From Nostocaceae cyanobacterium (GTDB lineage: Bacteria > Cyanobacteriota > Cyanobacteriia > Cyanobacteriales > Nostocaceae), in NCBI GenBank assembly GCA_030065825.1, contig JASJCY010000057.1, positions 1-41,284 of the forward strand: DNA of 41,284 nucleotides, read 5' to 3'. Under the pieces are notes generated by a model, which worked only from the letters and a program-made list of their open reading frames with translations, made no database searches and was not told the DNA's origin. This document shows, one piece after another, positions 32,466 to 40,847 of this stretch; positions within the stretch are counted from its first letter, which is position 1; every line of letters begins with the position of its first letter. Both the position numbers and the translations under genes were made by a program.

Positions 32466-35400
32466 CTAACCCCCTACATTTTTACAGAGATCGCGATCGC
32501 TTGTTGGGGCGTTATGTTTGAGATAGCCTCCCATTACAGCACAAGCATCCTGCATTAGCTTGCCGAACTCTAAATCTGCTAAATTCCATAGAATCACCGT
32601 TTTGTCCTCACTGGCAGAAGCAAGAGTCTTGCCGTCAGGGCTAAAAGCAACGCTGTAGACATAATTTTGATGCCGCTTGAGAGTTTTGGGTTGTTTATTT
32701 TCAAGGTTCCAGAATTTGATAGTCTTGTCAGTACTGGCAGAAGCAATGGTCTTGCCGTCATGGCTGAAAGCAACCCCCAAGACCATACTTTCATGCCCCT
32801 TGAGAGTTTTCGGTTCTGGTTCTTTACTTTCAAGGTTCCAGAGTTTGATAGTCTTGTCCCTACTGGCAGAAGCAATAGTTTTGCCATCAGGGCTGAAGGC
32901 GATGCTGTTGACCCAATCTTCATGCCCGTTGAGAGTTTTCGGTTCTGTTTCCTGCCCTTGGAGGTTCCAGAGTTTGATAGTCTTGTCCCTACTGGCAGAA
33001 GCAATAGTTTTGCCATCAGGGCTGAAGGCGATGCTGTTGACCCAATCTTTATGCCCCTTAATGGTTTTGAGTTCTTGACCTTGGAGGTTCCAGAGTTTGA
33101 TAGTCTTGTCCTTACTGGCAGAAGCAATAGTTTTGCCATCAGGGCTGAGGGCGACACTGCTGACCCAATCTTCATGACCCTTAAGGGTTTTGAGTTCTTG
33201 ACCTTGGAGGTTCCAGAGTTTGATAGTCTTGTCCCTACTGGCAGAAGCAATAGTTTTGCCATCAGGGCTGAAGACAACGCTGTTGACTACATCTTTATGG
33301 CCCTTCCCTAGGGTTGTGAGTACTTGACCTTGGAGGTTCCAGAGTTTGATAGTATTGTCTCTACTGGCAGAGGCAATGGTCTTGCCATCAGGGCTGAAGG
33401 CGACGCTGTTTACCGCATCTTTATGCCTCTTGAGAGTTTTCGCTTCTCTACCTTGCTTGTTCCAGATTTTGATAGTATTGTCTCTACTGGCAGAAGCAAT
33501 AGTTTTGCCGTCAGGGCTAAAGGCGACGCTGTTGACTGTATTTTCATGCCCAAAGAGGGTTGTGAGTACTTGACCTTGGAGGTTCCACAGTTTAATGGTA
33601 TTGTCCCTACTGGCAGAGGCAATGGTCTTGCCGTCAGGGCTGAAGGCGACGCTTATGACATCATCTTCATGCCCCTTGTTCGCGTAGCGTTCCGAAGGAA
33701 GGGTTTTGAGTACTCGACCTTGGAGGTTCCAGAGTTTGATGGTATTGTCATCACTGGCAGAAGCAATGATCTTGCTGTCAGGGCTAAAGGTGATGGTGTT
33801 GACCACACTTCTATGCCCAAAGACGGTTCTCCGAAAGTCCGTCTTCAGTTCTTTACCTTGAAGATTCCAAAGTTTGATGGTATTATCATCACTAGCAGCA
33901 GCAATAATCTTGCCGTCAGGGCTGAAGGCGACGCTGTTGACATAATTTTCCTTCCCCTTGAGGGTTTTGAATTCTTTCCCTTCTTGAAGATTCCAGAATT
34001 TGATGGTATTGTCATTACTGACAGAAGCAATTGTCTTGCCATCAGGGGTGAAGGCGACGCTGGAAACCACATCTGTATGCCCCTTGAGGGTTTTGAGTAG
34101 TTGACCTTGGAGGTTCCAGAGTTTGATGGTTTTGTCATTACTGGCAGAAGCAATGGTCTTACCGTCAGGGGTGAAGGCGACGCTGGAAACCACATCTTTA
34201 TGCCCTCTGAGGGTTTTGAGTTCTTTCCCTTCTTGAAGATTCCAGAGTTTGATGGTATTGTCATCACTGGCAGAAGCAATGGTCTTACCGTCAGGGCTGA
34301 AGGCGATGCTGTTGACCGTACTTTTATGCTTATTCAGCCGATTGTGCTCTCTAAATCCTTCCCCATCAACTGCCTGATGCAAGACTGTCGAAATTAAATT
34401 TTTAGTTTTGGGTGTATCTATCCCAAATTTTTTACGTAGGTTCTCTGCCTTAATAGCTTCAAGCAGGGCATCAAACTTGACATTTTCCTGGGAGAGTAGC
34501 AATGAAAATTGACTTAAGGAATTAAGTTGAGCTTTTTGAGCATGTTCGGCTTGTTTCTGAGCATATTCGGCTTGTTTCTGAGCATATTCGGCTTGTTTCT
34601 GAGCATATTCGGCTTCTTGAGTCCGCTTTACAGCAACCCCAGCAAAGGCAACAGCAGCTACGAATCCTATACTGATAATAACAAGAGAGAACTTTTGTCG
34701 CCTAGCATTTTTTTTCTGTTCTGCGAGTCTTGCTTCAGCTTCTTTTGTCTTCTCCTCCTGTAAACGCAGCATTTGGGCTTGTCGGCGTTTTTCTGATTCT
34801 TCTACCATTTTAATGGCATTTTGACTCGCTTCAATAAATGCCTTTTGAAGAGAAGTTGCGGTAGGTTTTTTCTTTTGTTCTTCCGTTTCCTGTAACCAAT
34901 TTTGAGCAATTAAAAATTCACTACCCCGCAACAATAAGTCATCACTTTTATCTTTATACTCCCACTCCAATGCCCGATGCAACCATTTGCTATGACTGCG
35001 GACATGTTCTCTATCAGTATCTAAGGTTCTCACCAATTGATTAAAATTGGCATTAAAATCCCCTTCATGACCATTAAAATCAATCCATTGCACCTTCGCC
35101 AATTCCGGATGCAAATCTGCTGTATTTACTTCCCGATGTAGCACTGTCACAAAGCGTTTATTCAAAGAAGCAGCATACTCCACCTCATCCTTACAGTAAG
35201 GGGAATTTACTGACCTTGGTGAGAGAATAAATAGAAAGTTATCACAGGCATTAATTCCTTGATAAATCTCCTGCTGAAAATCACTCCCCGATGCAATACT
35301 TTCCTGGTCAAACCAAGTCGTTTTTCCCTGTATCTGTAAGCTATCATTTAGCTTTCTCGCCAAATCCGAGTCAGCGCGAGAATAGGAAATAAACACATCC

Positions 35401-36713
35401 AACGACTCTAATGGTGGTTGCCGGAGACTTTCATTAATAAATTCTGATTGTAACTGTGTGGGTGGATGCTGTACCCTTTTCTGTGCCAGTTTCAACCAAG
35501 TTTCGGCACTCCGTAAATTATACCCCCGCAAGAGAATGGTAGGATTATTTTGTTGCTGCTGCCACTTCAGCGCTTTAGTCAATAGAATTTTATGCTCGTT
35601 GTAATAAGCTGCATCCTGATATAAGATATTCAATAATTGGCTTTCATCGACGAGATAATCGTCTTCCTTGAGATTGTCCGTAAGGTCGATATAATGCAAA
35701 CACCGCAGCACTGAGGGCAACTGCATTTCCTGGGTTTCTCGTACCAATATGGGAATAATCCGCTTATTCAGCGACACAGCTAAATCTAATTCTTGCTGAC
35801 AGAAAGTAGACTTTACTGAGTCAGGAGAAAGCAAATAAACCAGATTATCCGCTTGTTCAATTCCTCGGTTAATCGCTGCTGCAAATGCTTCCCCAGTTTG
35901 AATATCTGTGGTATTCGTCCAAACCGTAATCCCCTCTCGTCTCAAACTCCTGCGAATCTTCTCCATCGTCTCCCTATCCTCATCAGCATAGGAGAGGAAC
36001 ACCTGAGTCATCAAGTTATTAGCATTCTTGATACTTTCGGTGATGTATTCGCAATGCAAATCACTGGGAAAACAAGGTGCTTGTTCATCTTGAAAGCGGA
36101 TTTTTAACCAAGCTTCTGCTTGTTGTTTCTCTTCCCCAGTTAACAAGTATCTCGTTTGCTTTTGATTCCTCTCCCATTCTAAGGCTTTGGTTAAAAGATG
36201 AGTATGGTTTTCGACATAATCGTCATGATGTTTTAATAATGCAATTAATCCCGCCAAAGACTTATCAAAATCATCAATTCCCTCTCGAAAATACACCCAA
36301 TTAATCTTACCAATGGTCGGGTGCATATTTTGAAAACAGGTATGTTTTCCTTTATTTTTATATATTTCCCACTCATCATCCGTCCCATTCGGGTTTCTTT
36401 GTTGCCAAGTTTCCCGACTGATTTGCTCAACATGTAATAAAGGAATAATCCGTTTATTATGCTTAATCGCTAACTCAATTTCTTTGCCACAATAGGGCGA
36501 ATTTACCGAATGTGGTGCAATGATAAACAGGAAGTGATATGCCTTTTCGATACCATCATCAATTTGATTCTGGAAATCTACCCCTAGAGGGATGTCATTA
36601 AAGTCAAACCACACCCTGAAATCTTGTGCGTGCAAGTGAGCTTGAAGTTTGGTTGCAAACTCTTTACTGTCAGCTCGTCCATAAGAGATGAAAGCATCGA
36701 AAAAGCTAGTCAT
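32466..36713 (-). CDS. Triple-TIR, single-TM, 14-blade WD40 protein
   Basis: A 1415-residue protein. Three TIR domains lie at about 4-165, 236-365 and 438-565; each keeps the glutamate of the NADase site (numbered from the TTG frame start: E79 in YCGKE, E309 in FCQQE, E511 in YCKDE). Each is followed by the same linker (HxxLLxxALxW...LLxG...AxxWL...), so the TIR-linker unit was triplicated. Then a charged coiled coil, a membrane span (676-696), QAEYAQK heptads, and 14 WD40 repeats (about 797-1385), enough for two seven-blade propellers. Start is ATG 36713; a TTG precedes it. Bacterial TIR proteins commonly deplete NAD+ in anti-phage defence, and WD40 would be the sensor; both inferred. Blade 5 carries an 8-residue insert from a dispersed repeat. 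Confidence 0.93.
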   Translation of the reverse strand: MTSFFDAFISYGRADSKEFATKLQAHLHAQDFRVWFDFNDIPLGVDFQNQIDDGIEKAYHFLFIIAPHSVNSPYCGKEIELAIKHNKRIIPLLHVEQISRETWQQRNPNGTDDEWEIYKNKGKHTCFQNMHPTIGKINWVYFREGIDDFDKSLAGLIALLKHHDDYVENHTHLLTKALEWERNQKQTRYLLTGEEKQQAEAWLKIRFQDEQAPCFPSDLHCEYITESIKNANNLMTQVFLSYADEDRETMEKIRRSLRREGITVWTNTTDIQTGEAFAAAINRGIEQADNLVYLLSPDSVKSTFCQQELDLAVSLNKRIIPILVRETQEMQLPSVLRCLHYIDLTDNLKEDDYLVDESQLLNILYQDAAYYNEHKILLTKALKWQQQQNNPTILLRGYNLRSAETWLKLAQKRVQHPPTQLQSEFINESLRQPPLESLDVFISYSRADSDLARKLNDSLQIQGKTTWFDQESIASGSDFQQEIYQGINACDNFLFILSPRSVNSPYCKDEVEYAASLNKRFVTVLHREVNTADLHPELAKVQWIDFNGHEGDFNANFNQLVRTLDTDREHVRSHSKWLHRALEWEYKDKSDDLLLRGSEFLIAQNWLQETEEQKKKPTATSLQKAFIEASQNAIKMVEESEKRRQAQMLRLQEEKTKEAEARLAEQKKNARRQKFSLVIISIGFVAAVAFAGVAVKRTQEAEYAQKQAEYAQKQAEYAQKQAEHAQKAQLNSLSQFSLLLSQENVKFDALLEAIKAENLRKKFGIDTPKTKNLISTVLHQAVDGEGFREHNRLNKHKSTVNSIAFSPDGKTIASASDDNTIKLWNLQEGKELKTLRGHKDVVSSVAFTPDGKTIASASNDKTIKLWNLQGQLLKTLKGHTDVVSSVAFTPDGKTIASVSNDNTIKFWNLQEGKEFKTLKGKENYVNSVAFSPDGKIIAAASDDNTIKLWNLQGKELKTDFRRTVFGHRSVVNTITFSPDSKIIASASDDNTIKLWNLQGRVLKTLPSERYANKGHEDDVISVAFSPDGKTIASASRDNTIKLWNLQGQVLTTLFGHENTVNSVAFSPDGKTIASASRDNTIKIWNKQGREAKTLKRHKDAVNSVAFSPDGKTIASASRDNTIKLWNLQGQVLTTLGKGHKDVVNSVVFSPDGKTIASASRDKTIKLWNLQGQELKTLKGHEDWVSSVALSPDGKTIASASKDKTIKLWNLQGQELKTIKGHKDWVNSIAFSPDGKTIASASRDKTIKLWNLQGQETEPKTLNGHEDWVNSIAFSPDGKTIASASRDKTIKLWNLESKEPEPKTLKGHESMVLGVAFSHDGKTIASASTDKTIKFWNLENKQPKTLKRHQNYVYSVAFSPDGKTLASASEDKTVILWNLADLEFGKLMQDACAVMGGYLKHNAPTSDRDLCKNVGG
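33679..33702. repeat. 24-bp short dispersed repeat inserted in frame in the WD40 gene
   Basis: The string TTCGCGTAGCGTTCCGAAGG interrupts the usual TLKGH blade junction and adds the residues PSERYAN plus one. The same kind of repeat (TTCGCGTAAGCGTCTCCC) is intergenic at about 5979. Confidence 0.8.
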
Positions 36714-36843
36714 CAACTGCTACCCCGTTCCTAACAAATTAAATTTATGGTTTATTTGTTAACAAGTAATTATACTGATAATCTTACCGGATAATTGAGT
36801 ATAAAACATAATTTTTAGGTCAGCGATCGCAAAAATTTCCACC

Positions 36844-37074
36844 CTATTTACTGTTGATGTTTTTACAGAGGTTGCGATCGCTTTCTGGGGCATTGTGCTT
36901 CAGATAATCCTCCACTTGAACACTAGCATCCTGGATTAGCTTGTCTAATTTTAAATCTGCTAAATTCCATAGAATCACCGTTTTGTCATCACTAGCTGAG
37001 GCAAGAGTCTTACCATCAGAGCTAAAACTAACCCTAGTCACCCGTGCATTGTCACCCCTTCTATTAATTCTCAT
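36844..37074 (-). pseudogene. WD40 C-terminal fragment, remnant of a paralogue
   Basis: A 76-codon frame containing one WD40 blade (GKTLASASDDKTVILWNLADL) and a tail (YLKHNAPESDRNLCKN) that matches the last blade and tail of the 1415-residue protein. Nucleotide identity is also high, including the stop region and a HIP1 site. Upstream of the blade the similarity ends abruptly at MRINRRGDN. One blade cannot form a propeller, so this is best read as the 3' stump of a tandem paralogue. It lies 131 bp upstream of the TIR-WD40 start on the same strand. Confidence 0.8.
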
Positions 37075-37268
37075 CTAGATGATTTTAGCAGCTTGATAGA
37101 ACAAATCAGGAATGATAATATTTACACGTTAACTTTAGCACCATCAAAAATACTGTTCTTAGATCCAGTTAAAAGTGATGATTACCAAAGGAAAGGTATA
37201 AAGCTAATGACTTCGTTTGAGGCGTTGCTGATTGAAAGTATGAAATGTATAAACTTGTTAACTGAAAA

Positions 37269-38189
37269 ATGATTCAAACTAAATATATTAAGTCTATTAA
37301 AAACACAGATTTTCCTGCTCTATTTAACGCCGCAGACCAAGCTTCTTTATCAGCACAAAAAAAGTACCTACTTCTTGTCAAATCAGATTTAGCAATTCTG
37401 GTTGTTAGCGCCATAATGTCTTCTTGGAGTCAGGGTCCTGACTCAAATAGTCAGGGTCTTGACTATTTAGCTATTCTCGGCGCGATCTTGGCAACTGTGG
37501 GTGTATTTATCACAGCTGAACTTTCTTCATCCAAGCTTGAACGGATTTGGTTTAGCGCACGTGCTGTAGCTGAGTCTATCAAAAGTCTTTCATGGCGTTA
37601 TATGATAGGATCTGAACCATTTCCTTCTTTTTTAAATGACCAAGAATTGGATGAAACATTTATTGAGGAAATCAACAAAGTTTTAAGACAAAAGCAAGAC
37701 ATTGCCTCAGAATTAAGCACTGATGTCTCCACGATGCCGCAAATAAGTGAAAAAATGAGAGAGATAAGAGCGCTATCTGTCAGTGAACGCCGAAATATCT
37801 ATCTTGAATATCGGATCAAGAAACAGCGTAATTGGTACAGTACAAAAGCTACCTACAACCGCAAAGCAAGAACCAAATGGTTTAACGCCATCATAGTTTG
37901 CCAAGCACTTTCAATTATAGCCGCTATTTTACACGCAATACCTTCCAAACTTCCTGTGAATGGTACTGGCTTTTTCGCCGGTCTAGCTACGGCTTTTTTA
38001 TCTTGGTTACAGATTAAGCGACACCAAGACCTAAGTCAATCGTATGCCCTTGCTGCTCAGGAGTTAGGGTTTATTGAAAGTTTAGGTCATCATATTACGT
38101 TAGATGAGAAATTATCAAATTTTGTTGCCCAAGCTGAAAAAGCTATATCTAGAGAACACACCCTCTGGATAGTTAAACGTAATGACTGA
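37269..38189 (+). CDS. DUF4231/SLATT-type protein with two 2-TM modules
   Basis: A 306-residue protein with two pairs of membrane helices (about 40-54 with 67-84, and 205-224 with 233-249), each preceded by a basic amphipathic stretch and followed by a helical tail (SSKLERIWFSARAVAESIKSLSWRYM; HQDLSQSYALAAQELGFIE). This matches the DUF4231/SLATT family, proposed pore-forming effectors coupled to nucleotide-sensing or SMODS/SLOG-type systems. No sensor enzyme is in the same transcript. It is divergent from the WD40 fragment, with about 195 bp of shared promoter region. Start ATG 37269. The effector role is family inference. Confidence 0.75.
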   Translation: MIQTKYIKSIKNTDFPALFNAADQASLSAQKKYLLLVKSDLAILVVSAIMSSWSQGPDSNSQGLDYLAILGAILATVGVFITAELSSSKLERIWFSARAVAESIKSLSWRYMIGSEPFPSFLNDQELDETFIEEINKVLRQKQDIASELSTDVSTMPQISEKMREIRALSVSERRNIYLEYRIKKQRNWYSTKATYNRKARTKWFNAIIVCQALSIIAAILHAIPSKLPVNGTGFFAGLATAFLSWLQIKRHQDLSQSYALAAQELGFIESLGHHITLDEKLSNFVAQAEKAISREHTLWIVKRND

Positions 38190-38225
38190 GGATCGGTTAT
38201 GAGTTCATCGGGTGACCAACCTTCG

Positions 38226-38291
38226 GTCGAGGGAACAGGGAACGGGCAACAGGCAACAGTTCAAAGGTTGTTGCCCTTGAGTTCCCTCGAC
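38226..38291. terminator. Nested inverted repeat downstream of the SLATT-type gene
   Basis: Outer arms GTCGAGGGAAC/GTTCCCTCGAC (38226-38236, 38281-38291) enclose GGGCAAC/GTTGCCC (38244-38250, 38270-38276). It lies 36 bp past the stop. Contains AGGGAAC/GGCAACA repeats also common as dispersed STRR-like strings. Confidence 0.5.
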
Positions 38292-38380
38292 TCTTAAGAT
38301 TTTTAGCTGAAACAGCAAGAAGCCCCACATCCTACCCGGAACGGGAGGTGTGGGATGAATTGCGAGGTAAAAACGAAACG

Positions 38381-38421
38381 CCCCACTCCCTGTTAAGCCG
38401 TAGGCTTAACAGGGAGTGGGG
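38381..38421. repeat. Perfect 19-bp stem-loop overlapping the RHH stop codon
   Basis: CCCCACTCCCTGTTAAGCC, loop GTA, exact complement. One arm encodes the terminal PLPVKPTA of the RHH protein. Compared with 5496-5537, CACTCCCT is conserved while the inner stem differs with pairing kept. Confidence 0.88.
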
Positions 38422-38572
38422 TAGTTGAGTTTTTACCAATATTTTGTTCTGGAAGCGTGTCTATAAAATCTTCAATAACACGAGTCATTGATTTATCCTG
38501 ATGAGCGCAATATAAACGCAGCTTATTTAATCTTCTATCACTTAGCCTTATGTCTAATCTATTTTTCTTCAT
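38393..38572 (-). CDS. Small ribbon-helix-helix (CopG-like) protein, divergent to tnpB
   Basis: A 59-residue basic protein, MKKNRLDIRLSDRRLNKLRLYC, then SMTRVIEDFIDTLPEQ, the strand-helix-helix pattern of RHH repressors. The frame opens at ATG 38596 (MYRRIPDI...), but the paralogue at 5688 supports ATG 38572. It shares a 65-bp AT-rich divergent promoter with tnpB and could repress it; this is inferred. Its final codons fall in the left-end hairpin, so gene and transposon end are locked together. Confidence 0.78.
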   Translation of the reverse strand: MKKNRLDIRLSDRRLNKLRLYCAHQDKSMTRVIEDFIDTLPEQNIGKNSTTPLPVKPTA

Positions 38573-38637
38573 AATGTCTGGAATACGTCTGTACATTTAT
38601 GATAATATATACATAGGTCGATCAACAAGGTAAAAAC

Positions 38638-39822
38638 ATGAGAACTTCGTACCAATATAAAATCAAACCGACAAAGTTACAACGCAGAACCATAGACAAT
38701 ACTTTGGAAATGTTACGTTATCAATATAACTATCTGTTGGCTCAAAGATTTGATTGGTATGAGCAAAATCGATGTTCTATTGATAGATGTCCTCTTGTTT
38801 GTTATCTTCCTGAATTAAAAGAAAAACCCAACTATTACAATCAAAAAGCATCTTTAACACAGCTAAAAAAGGATAAACCTTGGTATAAAAACATTCACAG
38901 TCAAGTATTACAAGAAGTCCCAAAAAAGGTTGAGATTACATTTGATAGATGGTTAAAAGGTGATTGTAGTGGAAAAAAGTCCGGTAGACCTAGGTTTAAG
39001 TCTAAAGGTCGTTACAGAACTTTTACTTATCCCCAATTCAAACAACATCAATTTGCAGGGGATAAAATCACTCTCTCAAAGATTGGAGATGTTAAGGTAA
39101 TTTTTCATAGACCTATTCCTGTTGGTTTTACCATCAAAACTGTATCTGTTACTAAAAAAGCTGACGGTTACTATGTAACTTTAAGTCTTGATGATAAGTC
39201 CGTGCCTATTGTTAAGCCTGACTTTGATTCCAATAACATCGTAGGTATTGATGTAGGTTTAATCGATTTTTATGTTGCTTCTGACAACACCCGAATTACT
39301 GCACCGAAATATTTACGTAAATCTGAACGTCAATTACGTAAAGCTCAGAAACGAGTTTCAAGACGTAAAAAGGGTTCTAAACGTCGTCAAAAAGCTATTA
39401 AAAAATTGGGTATCAAGCATAAAAAAGTTGCAGATACCCGTAACGATTTCCATTTCAAAACAGCTAATCAACTGCTCAAAAAATATGATGTAATAGCAGT
39501 TGAAAAACTAAATATAAAAGGTCTAGCTAGGACTAGACTTGCTAAAAGTATCCATGATGCAGGCTGGGGACAATTTATTTCAATACTCACAAACAAAGCC
39601 GAAAATGCTGGTTTGTTGGTAATTCCCGTCAAGCCTCATGGAACTTCCCAGGAATGCTCGAATTGCGGTCACAAGGTCAAAAAAACCTTATCTCAAAGGA
39701 TACATAATTGTCCGGTTTGTCATACTTCGATATGTCGTGACCTCAATGCAGCAATTAACATCAGGAAGCGTGGGGCACACGCCCTGTCTAAAAAAGCTCA
39801 GTTAATGTCTGGGGTTGCCTAG
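38638..39822 (+). CDS. tnpB: RNA-guided endonuclease TnpB (IS200/IS605 OrfB family)
   Basis: A 394-residue protein with the N-terminal OrfB helical domain (MRTSYQYKIKPTKLQ), the wedge region, and a RuvC-like nuclease with all three acidic residues: D205 in GIDVGL, E289 in AVEKLN, D368 in CRDLNAA. The zinc ribbon C340, C343, C358, C361 is intact. TnpB proteins cut DNA under guidance of an RNA from the element right end and help retain the element. AAGG lies 10 bp before ATG 38638. It appears functional. Confidence 0.95.
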   Translation: MRTSYQYKIKPTKLQRRTIDNTLEMLRYQYNYLLAQRFDWYEQNRCSIDRCPLVCYLPELKEKPNYYNQKASLTQLKKDKPWYKNIHSQVLQEVPKKVEITFDRWLKGDCSGKKSGRPRFKSKGRYRTFTYPQFKQHQFAGDKITLSKIGDVKVIFHRPIPVGFTIKTVSVTKKADGYYVTLSLDDKSVPIVKPDFDSNNIVGIDVGLIDFYVASDNTRITAPKYLRKSERQLRKAQKRVSRRKKGSKRRQKAIKKLGIKHKKVADTRNDFHFKTANQLLKKYDVIAVEKLNIKGLARTRLAKSIHDAGWGQFISILTNKAENAGLLVIPVKPHGTSQECSNCGHKVKKTLSQRIHNCPVCHTSICRDLNAAINIRKRGAHALSKKAQLMSGVA

Positions 39823-39875
39823 AGTCACTGAGAAGCCCACACTCACCCGTAGGGGAGTGTGTGGAGTATGTCACC
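39650..39875 (+). ncRNA. Candidate omega RNA (reRNA) at the tnpB 3' end
   Basis: By analogy with studied TnpB systems, the guide-RNA scaffold spans the end of tnpB and the right end. The terminal hairpin pairs CACACTC with GAGTGTG and CCC with GGG (39838-39861), followed by GAGTATGTCACC. The guide would be the next bases, from about 39876 into the NACHT gene. Boundaries are not determinable from sequence. Confidence 0.45.
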
Positions 39876-40835
39876 AAACTTCTTTATTTGCTTATTTTCA
39901 AAGTCAGCAACTTCTACCTCAGTAAACTGAGTGAAAGTGTAGTCACTAGCAGCAATACGACAGGTGATGACGAATTTAGACAAGCTAAATTGTTGGGAAA
40001 AATCTCGAATTTCTTTAATGATGCGATCGCTATCTTCTTCTCTCACTTCATCCAAACCATCTAATAATACCAATGCTCGACCTTTTTTCAATAACTGTTG
40101 TGCTTTGGTTTGAGCTTCACTCACCCCGCACTCATCCAACCACTGAGAAATATAATCAAGCAAACCAAGTTCACCTGGTGTTTCCGCAAATTGTTTGAGA
40201 GGAATGAAGATGGGGACAAAATCTTTGAGAAAATCACCTTGGATACACTGGATTGTTAAATATTTGAGGAAGGTGGTTTTTCCTGCTCCCGGTTTACCCA
40301 ATACCATCAACTTACTGTAATCCAGTACAGCTTTCAGCCCTTCTACTCGCTTCTCCTGTACTTGATTCAAACCAAAGCGTTCAAAATTTTCCCTGTTTAA
40401 ATCTTCCAAAAGCTTCTCTAAGTCAATCCCTCTACGTCCGGTGATTTTCTTTAGAATATTCACCTGAGTGTAAATACTTCCTAACTCTATTGGCTGAGTC
40501 ATATCCAAAACCCGCATAGTACCGCAAGATTGTTTAATCTCAGCCTGTATCTTCTGTCGTATATCTTGCACTAAAGTATCAATTGGCGAGGAATTATTTT
40601 GTTGTTCTTCCTCTGGTGGAGGTTCAAATATATCTTCCCAGTTGAGATTGAGTCTTTCACAAATTTCTTCAAAGACGTAGCGTTCTACAGCTTTACCGTT
40701 AAAAAACTTGCTGATAGTTGAGCGACTTATTCCTAAATTTTCAACCAAAGCTTTTTGAGTTAGTCCCCTACGAATCAAAGCCTTTTTTGCTGCTTCAATT
40801 CCTGGTGACGATGCTTTGAGTGAACCTCTACCCAT
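39843..40835 (-). pseudogene. HTH-NACHT NTPase gene truncated by the TnpB element
   Basis: About 330 codons remain. From ATG 40835 (a TTG lies four codons earlier): an HTH domain (about 23-52, LTQKALVENLGISRSTISKFF), an acidic linker, then a NACHT NTPase with Walker A GKPGAGKTT (about 180-188), Walker B ALVLLDGLDE (about 254-263) and the arginine-bearing FVITCR strand. The frame then reads EVADFENKQIKKF and runs into transposon sequence, ending after ILHTLPYG, encoded by the right-end hairpin. Relatives go on for several hundred residues with a C-terminal sensor region. HTH-NACHT proteins are linked to anti-phage defence; this copy should lack ligand sensing. Confidence 0.85.
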
Positions 40836-40847
40836 GCATAAACTCAA

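Larger units (their letters stand above)
38324..39875 (+). mobile_element. IS200/IS605-like TnpB element with divergent RHH gene (no TnpA)
   Basis: From left: hairpin 1 (CCCACA...TGTGGG, 38324-38354), 26 nt, hairpin 2 (38381-38421) overlapping the RHH stop, RHH gene leftward, AT-rich promoter ending GGTCGATC, tnpB rightward, then a right-end hairpin (39836-39864) and GTATGTCACC. No TnpA transposase is encoded, so movement would need one in trans. The right end cuts off the NACHT gene. The bases GAAGCCC precede both left hairpin 1 and the right-end hairpin. Exact ends are uncertain by some bases. Confidence 0.75.

Noticed and set aside
32594-34397. Long open frames on both strands across the WD40 region, including plus-strand frames of 200-258 codons
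   Set aside because: They are by-products of the WD40 coding repeats: the minus-strand gene explains the codon bias, and the plus-strand translations are periodic nonsense.
38226-38323. Possible continuation of the truncated NACHT gene on the left side of the TnpB element
   Set aside because: Minus-strand frames here read through AGGGAAC/GGCAACA repeat sequence and the antisense of the SLATT-type gene; none resembles a NACHT C-terminal region.
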